Of a stretch of 64,000 nt of DNA, positions 17,085-24,510 are shown one piece after another (the first letter of the stretch is position 1; the number at the start of each line of letters is the position of its first letter). A program made the position numbers and the translations under genes. The stretch lies in the NCBI GenBank assembly GCA_965223695.1, contig CBDCXJ010000003.1:32869-96868 (forward strand), written 5' to 3'. Below the pieces are notes generated by a model. That model was not told the origin of the DNA. It searched no databases and worked only from the letters and a program-made list of their open reading frames with translations. The stretch is from JAUVPB01 sp965223695. Its GTDB lineage: Bacteria > Actinomycetota > Thermoleophilia > Gaiellales > Gaiellaceae.

Positions 17085-17933
17085 TCAACGGCCGAGAAGC
17101 TGGCGCATCGTCAGGCGGGCGAACGTCCACTTGCTCGGAGCGGGCCGCTGGCTGAACACGTCCCACCCAGCGCGCTCGAGGGCGTCGAGCGCCGCCATCC
17201 CTCCTCGCGCAAAGAGCGCGACCGAAGCGCCGATTCGTCCCGGAAGCTCGAACCCGAGCTCCAAACCCGGCTCGAGCAGGTCGCGGGCCCGCGCTGCCTC
17301 GAAGCGCATGAGCGCCTGGAAGCGGTCGGTCACCGGCCCGGCGAGCTCGTGCGTGCTCACACCGTGCGTCCGCAGGTCCTCGAGCGGGAAATAGACGCGC
17401 CCGAGCACCAGATCGCGTGGTGGATCCTGCAGGAAGTTGACGAGCTGAAGCCCGGTGCAGACGCTGTCGGACATCGACACGAGGTCGGGACGGTCGAGCC
17501 GGTCGTAGATCCCGAGCACGAGGCGTCCGACGGGATCCGCCGAGTGCATGCAGTACCAGCGTACGTCTTCCCACGTCTCGTATCGATCCTGGTGCTGATC
17601 GATGCGATTTGCCTCGATCAGGCGCCGAAATGGCTCTTTCGGGAGCTGTTTCTCGGCAATCGTGGCTTGCAGACGTTGCATGTGCGGTGTGCGGGCAACG
17701 CCCCCATAGGCGGCGTCGAGCTCGAGCTCGAGCTCGTCGAGCAACGCGAGTCGGTCGCCTTCGGCCTCGTCGCCGATGTTGTCGACGAGCCGCGCGAACC
17801 CGTAGATAGCGCGAAGGTGCGGTCTCGCCGCGCGCGGCGCGAGCAACGAGGCAACGGGGAAGTTCTCGCCGCGCGCCTGGCGGTCGATCGATCTCAGCGA
17901 AAGCTCTCGCGACCCGAGCCTCGTGGCGGCCAT
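17085..17933 (-). CDS. hpnC: Hydroxysqualene synthase HpnC
   Basis: A paralogue of HpnD that converts presqualene diphosphate to hydroxysqualene. The 282-residue protein carries the first motif as LVDNIGDEAEGD and the second as FLQDPPRDLVLGRVYFP, together with the ENFPVAS N-terminal signature of HpnC. ATG 17933 is the natural start. It lies 48 bases downstream of the CoA-transferase gene and 8 bases upstream of hpnD. Confidence 0.94.
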   Translation of the reverse strand: MAATRLGSRELSLRSIDRQARGENFPVASLLAPRAARPHLRAIYGFARLVDNIGDEAEGDRLALLDELELELDAAYGGVARTPHMQRLQATIAEKQLPKEPFRRLIEANRIDQHQDRYETWEDVRWYCMHSADPVGRLVLGIYDRLDRPDLVSMSDSVCTGLQLVNFLQDPPRDLVLGRVYFPLEDLRTHGVSTHELAGPVTDRFQALMRFEAARARDLLEPGLELGFELPGRIGASVALFARGGMAALDALERAGWDVFSQRPAPSKWTFARLTMRQLLGR

Positions 17934-17981
17934 CGAGCCAACGTACCACGGTGTCGCGGCGCCTATGAGTATCGCCGGTGC

Positions 17982-19146
17982 CTATGTGATCGCGTCGAGC
18001 ACGTCCGCGTCGATGTCGAGCTCCTCGAGCACCGAGCGCGTGTGCTCGCCGAGCGCCGGTACCGGCCCCAGCTCGGCTCGCTCACCCCCAACGAGGATCG
18101 GGCTGCCGATCGATGGGATGTCGCCCACGGGTGAGCCGATCTCGGTCACGAGACCGCCGTGTTTCAGTTGCGGGTGCTCCATGACCTCGGGGAACTCGCG
18201 TACGAGTCCGCAGGGGATGCGCGCACGCTCGAGGATCTCGACCCACTCGTCGGCGCCGCGCGCCTGAAACACAGAGTCGAGCTCGGGCTCGAGCGCGTCG
18301 CGGTGCTCTTGCCGGCCTTCCATGGTTCCGTAGCGCTCGTCGGCGAGCAGATCCGGGCGCTCGATCACCTGCTCGCAGAAGACCTGCCAGTGCTCGACCG
18401 AGAGGACAGCGACGTTGAAGGTAGCGCCCGTCCGCTGCCAGCTGCGGGCCGTACGGGACGAACAGCGAGTGCTTCAGCCCCCAGCGTTTCGGCGCTTGCC
18501 CACGGTGCCACCAGAAGTGGGGGTAGTACCCGAGCCAGTCGATCATCGAATCGAACATCGAGACGACTACCGACTCGCCCTCGCCCGATGCGTTGCGCTT
18601 CACGAGCGCCGCGAGCGGTGCGAGCGCGGCGTTCGTTCCGGCGCCGATGTCAACGACGGGGAGCGGGATGCGCGAGGGCTCCTCGGGCGACCCGGTCAGC
18701 GCGATCAGACCACTCTCGCCCTGCACGATCAGGTCGTAGGCCGTCTTGTCGGCGTACGGGCCGTCGCGACCGAAGCCCGTGATCTCGGTGTAGATCACGT
18801 CGGGCCGAAGCGCCCGCACAGAGGCCTCGTCCAGCCCCATCGACGCGGCCCAACCGGGTGAGAAGTTGACGAGAAAGACGTCGCTCGCGCTGACGAGCGC
18901 TTCGATCGCCGGGCGCGTTGCCGGATCGCGCAGGTCGAGCACGACGCTCTTCTTGCCGCGGTTCATCCAGACGAAGCCCGTCGCAAGCCCCTTCGCGCCG
19001 GTGTCCCACGCGCGCGTGACATCGCCGTGGCCGGGGCGCTCGATCTTGATCACCTCGGCGCCGAGGTCGCAGAGCATGCGCGAGCACATCGGGCCGGCGA
19101 GACCGATCTCGCAGGCAAGCACTCGTACGCCGTCAAGCAGGCTCAT
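17982..19146 (-). CDS. CaiB/BaiF family CoA-transferase, frameshifted
   Basis: A class III CoA-transferase, which moves CoA between a carboxylic acid and an acyl-CoA. The first part (19146 to about 18424) reads cleanly: LACEIGLAGPMCSRMLCDLGAEVIKIE, the catalytic-Asp region and the GFGRDGPYADKTAYD motif. It then collapses into Arg-rich noise, and a neighbouring frame continues correctly (FNVAVLSVEHWQVFCEQ, then IERPDLLADERYG) to 17982. One surplus base at 18420-18423 explains the break; the repaired protein would be 387 residues, a normal family length. It is upstream of hpnC on the same strand, but no hopanoid role is known. The substrate is unknown. Confidence 0.8.
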
Positions 19147-19187
19147 GTGAGTACGCTACCCACCGGACTACGAGAGAAGGAGACCCC

Positions 19188-19589
19188 ATGGCCGAGCTGA
19201 CCGAGAGCGTCCGCGAGCTTCTGGACGCGCCCAACTTCTGGCACCTCGGGACGATCAATCCTGACGGCCGCCCGCAGATCAACCCGATGTGGATCGACCG
19301 CGAGGGCGACAACATCGTGATCAACACGGCGATCGGCCGCCGCAAGGAGAAGAACCTGCGGCGCGATCCGCGAGTCACCCTGTCGATCACGGAGCCCGAC
19401 AACCCGTACAACTACTGCGAGATCCGGGGCGAGGTCGTCGACTACATCGAAGGTGACGAGGCGGAGGCGAGCATCGACAGCTTGGCCAAGAAGTACATCG
19501 GGAAAGACGAATACCCCTGGCGCGGCGACGGCGAGAAGCGGCTCAAGATGCTGGTCAAGGCCACGTACGTCGAGCACCTTCAGCGCTAG
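19188..19589 (+). CDS. PPOX-class F420/FMN-dependent oxidoreductase
   Basis: A 133-residue split-barrel flavin/deazaflavin-binding protein of the pyridoxamine-phosphate-oxidase-like superfamily. The N-terminal FWHLGTINPDGRPQINPMW segment is characteristic of the F420-dependent PPOX class common in actinobacteria, and the RKEKNLRRDPRV segment fits cofactor phosphate contacts. The ATG at 19188 follows GAAGGAGA. It lies between two minus-strand genes and appears to be a single-gene transcript. Cofactor choice (F420 versus FMN) is inferred from family resemblance only. Confidence 0.85.
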   Translation: MAELTESVRELLDAPNFWHLGTINPDGRPQINPMWIDREGDNIVINTAIGRRKEKNLRRDPRVTLSITEPDNPYNYCEIRGEVVDYIEGDEAEASIDSLAKKYIGKDEYPWRGDGEKRLKMLVKATYVEHLQR

Positions 19590-19604
19590 CGCGCGGGAGT
19601 AGCG

Positions 19605-20774
19605 CTAGGACACATCCAACGCCTGCTCGAGATCGGCGATCAGGTCTTCCTTCGCCTCGATCCCGACCGAGAGCCGAACGAGCGCGTCGTCGACCTCGAG
19701 TGGCGAGCCGGCCGCCGACGCATGCGTCATCGCGGCCGGGTGCTCGATTAGCGACTCGACCGCGCCGAGCGACTCGGCGAGCGTGAACAGCCGCGTCCTC
19801 GTCACGAGCTCGTACGCGGCGTCGCGCCCGCCGGCCGCGATGAACGAGAGCATGCCGCCGAAGCCGCTCATCTGGCGCCGCGCGACGTCATGGTTCGCGT
19901 GCGTCGGCAGCCCCGGGTAGAGCACGCGCGAGACCGCCGGGTGTCCCTCGAGCATCTCGGCGATCGCGGCGGCGTTCTCGCAGTGGCGGTCCATCCGCAC
20001 GGCAAGTGTCTTGATCCCGCGGAGCGTCAGGAAGCAGTCCTGCGGGCCCGGGACGGCGCCGGCCGAGTTCTGGACGAACGCAAGCTTCTCGCCGAACGCC
20101 GGGTCGTTGACCGTCACGAGGCCTCCGACGACGTCCGAGTGACCGCCCAGGTACTTGGTCGTTGAGTGCACAACGACATCAGCGCCCTGAGCGAGCGGCT
20201 GCTGGAGGTAGGGCGTTGCGAACGTGTTGTCGACGACGCAGAGCGCCCCGTTGGCGTGCGCGAGCTCTGCGATCGTCGCGATGTCGACGACCCGCAGGCC
20301 CGGATTGGTCGGAGTCTCGAGCCAGACAAGCTTCGCGCCCGTGGGCCAGTCGCGCTCGAGACCGTCGGGATCAGTGAGGTCGCGGGCGACCCAGCTGAAG
20401 CCTGCGGGTTCGTACACGCCGGACACCAGGCGGTACGTGCCGCCATAGGCGTCGTCGCCAAGGACGATCGCGTCGCCGGGTGACAGCTGGCGCAGAACGG
20501 CATCGGCGGCCGCCATTCCACTTGCGAACGCGCAACCGTACGTGGCGCCCTCGAGCGAGGCGACGCAGTCCTCGAGCGCCGTTCGCGTCGGGTTGGCCGT
20601 GCGCGAGTAGTCGTAGCCCTTGTGCTCACCCACGTCCGTCTGGGCGTAGGTCGAGACCTGGTAGATCGGGGTCGTCACGGCGCCGGTCGTCGGGTCGGGG
20701 TGCTGACCGGCGTGAATCGCCCTGGTCTCGAAGGCGAGATCGTCCCCGCGCTCTGAGTAGTCGGTCTTGCTCAT
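19605..20774 (-). CDS. Cystathionine gamma-lyase / gamma-synthase (PLP-dependent)
   Basis: A Cys/Met-metabolism PLP enzyme of 389 residues. The PLP lysine is Lys207 in HSTTKYLGGHSD. The N-terminal RAIHAGQHPDPTTGAV and the YDYSRTANPTR cofactor-phosphate segment are intact. Its ATG overlaps the stop of the cystathionine beta-synthase gene, so the pair encodes reverse transsulfuration (homocysteine to cystathionine to cysteine). That context favours a lyase (mccB/CGL), though a MetB-type synthase cannot be excluded from sequence alone. Confidence 0.92.
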   Translation of the reverse strand: MSKTDYSERGDDLAFETRAIHAGQHPDPTTGAVTTPIYQVSTYAQTDVGEHKGYDYSRTANPTRTALEDCVASLEGATYGCAFASGMAAADAVLRQLSPGDAIVLGDDAYGGTYRLVSGVYEPAGFSWVARDLTDPDGLERDWPTGAKLVWLETPTNPGLRVVDIATIAELAHANGALCVVDNTFATPYLQQPLAQGADVVVHSTTKYLGGHSDVVGGLVTVNDPAFGEKLAFVQNSAGAVPGPQDCFLTLRGIKTLAVRMDRHCENAAAIAEMLEGHPAVSRVLYPGLPTHANHDVARRQMSGFGGMLSFIAAGGRDAAYELVTRTRLFTLAESLGAVESLIEHPAAMTHASAAGSPLEVDDALVRLSVGIEAKEDLIADLEQALDVS

Positions 20775-22150
20775 GCGAGCGCTCCGACGTCGTCGGGCGA
20801 GAGGAATCGGAGCACGTCGGTCCGAGCGAGCACGGTGCGCGGGCGGCCGCCGTCGAGCACGAGCAGCGCCGGCGCGGTGTCGAGCAGCTCGACGGCGAGC
20901 TCCACGGGCTGGCCGCTGCCAATCGTTGTCAGCTCCGGACTCATCACGTCCTCGACCGGCTCGTCGAGTACCGCGGCGTCAGCGAACACGCGCTCCATCA
21001 GGCGCAGCTCGTCGATCGAGCCCATGACCTCGGCGGCCGCGAGCGGCATCTCGTTCTTGGCGACCGGCATCTGGCTGAGACCGTGCTCCTGCAGCAAACG
21101 AATCGCGTCGCGGACGGTGTCCGTCGGCCGTGCGTAGATGAGCGGGGGAATGACACCCGGCTTTTCGTCGAGGACGTCGCCGACCGTGATTCCCGAGTGC
21201 TTTGTGAAGCCATACTCGTCAAGCCAGGCGTCGTTGAAAACGCTCGTCAGGTAGAGCCGCCCGGAGTCCGGGATCAGCACGACGACGAGGTCGTCGGGGC
21301 GACATTCGCTCGCCACCTCGAGCGCAGCTACGACGGCGGTGCCGCACGACCCTCCGATCAGCAACCCTTCGACCTGGGTGACCCGCCGCGCCATCATGAA
21401 CGACGCGCGGTCACTCACCGGTATGACCCGGTCGACGACCGACTTGTCGTATGTCTCGGGCCAGAAGTCCTCGCCGACGCCCTCGACGAGGTACGGGCGG
21501 CCCGAACCTCCCGAGTAGACCGAGCCCTCTGGGTCGGCGGCGACGACTTGCACGTCCGGGTTCTGCGCCTTGAGGTAGCGGCCGACGCCGCTGATCGTCC
21601 CGCCGGTACCGGCGCCACAAACGAAGTGCGTCACCTTCCCGTCGGTCTGCCGCCAGATCTCGGGCCCCGTCGTCGCCTCGTGGGCGGCCGGGTTGTCGGC
21701 GTTGGCGTACTGGTTCGGCGAGTAGCCGCCCGGGGTTTCCCGCAAGAGCCTCTCGGCGGTCGAGTAGTAGGACTCGGGGTCCTCCGGCGGGACAGCGACC
21801 GGGCAGACCACGACCTCGGCGCCATAGGCGCGCAGCAGCTGCACCTTCTCGTAGCCGACCTTGTCCGTCATCACGAAGATGCACTTGTAGCCACGCTGCG
21901 CTGCGACGATCGCGAGGCCGACACCCGTGTTTCCCGAGGTCGGCTCGATGATGGTCCCGCCCGGCTTCAGGTCGCCGCGCTGCTCGGCTGCCTCGATCAT
22001 GGCGAGCGCCGGTCGATCCTTGACGCTGCCCCCGGGGTTCGAGGTCTCGAGCTTCGCGAGCACAGGGCAGGGCAGAACGCTCCCGATCTGGCGCAGCCGC
22101 ACGAGCGGCGTCTCACCGATGAGCTCGAGGACGGAGTCGGCGACGTCCAT
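20771..22150 (-). CDS. Cystathionine beta-synthase with C-terminal CBS domains
   Basis: Condenses serine and homocysteine to cystathionine. The catalytic PLP domain (about 1-320) has Lys44 in SNPGGSVKDRPA, the substrate loop TSGNTG and the phosphate-binding GAGTGGT. A pair of CBS domains (about 335-459) follows, as in regulated eukaryotic and actinobacterial enzymes. I chose ATG 22150 because a GGAGG site precedes it; a longer open frame upstream is antisense to leuB. The enzyme has 459 residues and is coupled to the gamma-lyase gene by an ATGA overlap. The CBS pair probably binds an adenosyl ligand such as SAM. Confidence 0.93.
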   Translation of the reverse strand: MDVADSVLELIGETPLVRLRQIGSVLPCPVLAKLETSNPGGSVKDRPALAMIEAAEQRGDLKPGGTIIEPTSGNTGVGLAIVAAQRGYKCIFVMTDKVGYEKVQLLRAYGAEVVVCPVAVPPEDPESYYSTAERLLRETPGGYSPNQYANADNPAAHEATTGPEIWRQTDGKVTHFVCGAGTGGTISGVGRYLKAQNPDVQVVAADPEGSVYSGGSGRPYLVEGVGEDFWPETYDKSVVDRVIPVSDRASFMMARRVTQVEGLLIGGSCGTAVVAALEVASECRPDDLVVVLIPDSGRLYLTSVFNDAWLDEYGFTKHSGITVGDVLDEKPGVIPPLIYARPTDTVRDAIRLLQEHGLSQMPVAKNEMPLAAAEVMGSIDELRLMERVFADAAVLDEPVEDVMSPELTTIGSGQPVELAVELLDTAPALLVLDGGRPRTVLARTDVLRFLSPDDVGALA

Positions 22151-22161
22151 GCGACCTCCGA

Positions 22162-23205
22162 TCAGGCGGCGACGCGCGCCGCGATTGCGTCGCCGACCTC
22201 GGTGGTCGACGCGGTGCCGCCAATGTCGCCGGTACGCGGCCCATCGGCGCAGACGGCGTCGAGCGCCGCCGCGAGCCGCGACGCAGCGTCGCTCTGGCCG
22301 AGGTGCTCGAGCATCAAGACGGCGCTCCAGACGGCGCCGACGGGGTTGGCGATGCCCTTGCCCATGATGTCCGGAGCCGACCCATGCACCGGCTCGAACA
22401 GGCCGGGAGTGTCGCTGCCGGGAGCGATGTTGGCGCTGGCCGCCGTGCCCATACCGCCCTGGATCGCGGCGGCAATGTCCGTGAGGATGTCGCCGAAGAG
22501 GTTCGAGGCGACGACCACGTCGAGCGACTGGGGGCTTCGCACCATGCGCGCCGCGAGCGCGTCGACGAGCGCGCGCTCGACCGTGACGGCCGGAAAGTCG
22601 GCCGCCACCGACTCGACCACCTCGTCCCAGAGCACGTAGCCGTAGCGGGAGGCGTTCGACTTGGTGGCGCTTGTAAGGAGTCCGCGGCGCTCGCTGGCCC
22701 GCTCGAACGCACAGCGAACGATGCGCTCGACACCGGCGCGTGTGAACACGCTGACCTCGACGCCGACCTCCTGGTCGTGGCCCTGGTGTGCGCGCCCGCC
22801 GACGCCCGAGTACTCGCCTTCGGAGTTCTCGCGCACGAAGAGCATGTCGATGTCGGCCTCGGCGCGCCCAGCCAGCGGCGTTGGCACTCCTGGCAACAGA
22901 CGCACCGGGCGCAGGTTGGCCCAGAGATCGAGTCGCTGGCGAATGGGCAGGATCATCGTCCAGAGTGAGATGTGGTCGGCAACGCTCGGGTGCCCGCAGG
23001 CGCCGAGCATGCACGCGTCGTGCGCACGCAGCGTCTCTTCCCAGTCCTCAGACATCATCGAGCCGGTCGCGTGCCAGCGGTCGGCTCCCCAGTCGAGCTC
23101 GGTCCACTCGATGCCGAGGCTTAGCGCGTCGAGAACCTTGCGCGCTTCGGCGATGACCTCGGTGCCGACGCCGTCGCCAGGCAGCAGCGCGATTCGCAAA
23201 GTCAC
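22162..23205 (-). CDS. leuB: 3-isopropylmalate dehydrogenase
   Basis: An NAD-dependent beta-decarboxylating dehydrogenase of leucine synthesis. The 347-residue protein opens with IALLPGDGVGTEV, has the metal/substrate segments (FVRENSEGEYSG, and ASNLFGDILTD with its Asp ligands) and the NAD-binding GSAPDIMGKGIANP. An alternative within the family is tartrate or homoisocitrate dehydrogenase: the FVRENSEGEYSGVGG loop differs from classical LeuB, so substrate assignment is less sure than the fold. No leuCD is in the window. It lies 11 bases upstream of the transsulfuration pair and may share its transcript. GTG 23205 is the start. Confidence 0.8.
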   Translation of the reverse strand: MTLRIALLPGDGVGTEVIAEARKVLDALSLGIEWTELDWGADRWHATGSMMSEDWEETLRAHDACMLGACGHPSVADHISLWTMILPIRQRLDLWANLRPVRLLPGVPTPLAGRAEADIDMLFVRENSEGEYSGVGGRAHQGHDQEVGVEVSVFTRAGVERIVRCAFERASERRGLLTSATKSNASRYGYVLWDEVVESVAADFPAVTVERALVDALAARMVRSPQSLDVVVASNLFGDILTDIAAAIQGGMGTAASANIAPGSDTPGLFEPVHGSAPDIMGKGIANPVGAVWSAVLMLEHLGQSDAASRLAAALDAVCADGPRTGDIGGTASTTEVGDAIAARVAA

Positions 23206-23225
23206 CGGGCGATCATAATGGCCCG

Positions 23226-24458
23226 ATGGCGGTGACTCCCTCGGCCCGGATCGACCGCGCGACGGCCGTTGCGTTCCTCGGTGCGTTCCTGGCGCTCGGA
23301 CTCGTGTTCGTCGTCGTGTTCGTCGTCCCGCCGCTGATCAGCGTGTTCGTCGACGACCTCGGCCTCACCCACTCGCAGGCCGGTGACCTGATGACCGCGT
23401 ACCTCGTCGGCTATGTGCTGATCAGCCTCGTGGCGGGGCAGCTCGGCGATCGGTTTGGTGCGCTCACGGTGATGGCCAGCGGGCTCGCGCTCGGCGTCGC
23501 GTCGACGTTCCTCTTCGCTCTCACCGAGAACCTCGCTGTCTTCCTCGTCGCCCGTGTCGGCATCGGGATCGCGACCGGGCTCGTCTTCGCGCCCGGGATC
23601 GCCTTCGTCGCACGGCTCCTGCCTCGTCAGCACATCAACAAGGGCGTCGGCTTCTACACCGCCGGCCTATCCGTCGGAATCCTGATCGTGTTCCTTACGA
23701 CGCCGCTGATCGAGGAGGCGGCGGACTGGCGCATTGCGGTGATCACGTTCGGGATTGCCGCGGGCGTCGGCACCCTCCTCTTCATCCTGGCGACGTTGCC
23801 GGTGTCGTGGCGAGCCTCGCGTGCCGCCGACGTCACCACCGAACCGGGCATTCCGACGAAGGAGCTGCTTGCCGACCGCTCCTTCTGGCGCGTCTGCGCG
23901 GCGCTGTTCATGGCGATGTTCGTAACCTACGGCGTCTACACCTGGATCGCGCCCTACTTCGATGAGACCGCGGGGTTCTCTGCGAGCCAGATCTCGCTCG
24001 CGCTCGCCGTCTCGGTTGCAGCCGGAATCCCTGCAACCCTGCTGGCGGGCTGGATCTCGGATCGCTCGGGCCGCCCGCTTCTCGTCTCGGGCATCAGCTT
24101 CGCAATGGTTGCCACTCTGGTCGTCCTCGCCGCGAGCGACGAGATCTCGTTCGCCGTCGCGACGTTTGTGGCGATCATCGCGACCTTCGGTACGGCCGGC
24201 GGACTCGTCCCGCTATTCGTGCTGCCCTCACGCGTCGTGGCGCCGGCGTCGGCGGCGAAGGCGACCGGAATCGCCACCGCCGTGGCAATGAGCGGCGCGC
24301 TCATATCGACCCTTGTTGGTGGACGGCTCGTTGAGTGGACCGACGGCTACACCGTGCCGTTCATCGTCTACGTCGTGGCCATGGCGGCAATGGTCACCTT
24401 GGTCTTCCCGCAGGCATCGAGCGCCGTGCGGCACCGCCAGCGGCTGCTCGCGACGTAG
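23226..24458 (+). CDS. Major facilitator superfamily transporter
   Basis: A 410-residue integral membrane protein with about 12 hydrophobic helices in two halves. The signature between helices 2 and 3 reads GQLGDRFGALTV, matching the MFS GxLaDrxGrr motif, and the related loop in the second half reads GWISDRSGRP. It is divergent from leuB with a gap of only about 20 bases and convergent with the dehydrogenase gene. Substrate cannot be assigned. The symmetric halves and short loops fit a drug or metabolite exporter. Confidence 0.88.
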   Translation: MAVTPSARIDRATAVAFLGAFLALGLVFVVVFVVPPLISVFVDDLGLTHSQAGDLMTAYLVGYVLISLVAGQLGDRFGALTVMASGLALGVASTFLFALTENLAVFLVARVGIGIATGLVFAPGIAFVARLLPRQHINKGVGFYTAGLSVGILIVFLTTPLIEEAADWRIAVITFGIAAGVGTLLFILATLPVSWRASRAADVTTEPGIPTKELLADRSFWRVCAALFMAMFVTYGVYTWIAPYFDETAGFSASQISLALAVSVAAGIPATLLAGWISDRSGRPLLVSGISFAMVATLVVLAASDEISFAVATFVAIIATFGTAGGLVPLFVLPSRVVAPASAAKATGIATAVAMSGALISTLVGGRLVEWTDGYTVPFIVYVVAMAAMVTLVFPQASSAVRHRQRLLAT

Positions 24459-24510
24459 CAGCGACGCGACTGCGCGCCGGCGCCGCGGCCGCGCGCACCT
24501 CGAGATGGTC

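Noticed and set aside
20480..22639. 719-codon plus-strand open frame
   Set aside because: Antisense to the transsulfuration genes and leuB; no start-site or motif support.
22151..23014. N-terminal extension of the cystathionine beta-synthase frame
   Set aside because: It overlaps leuB and is Arg-rich noise; the GGAGG-preceded ATG at 22150 is the proper start.
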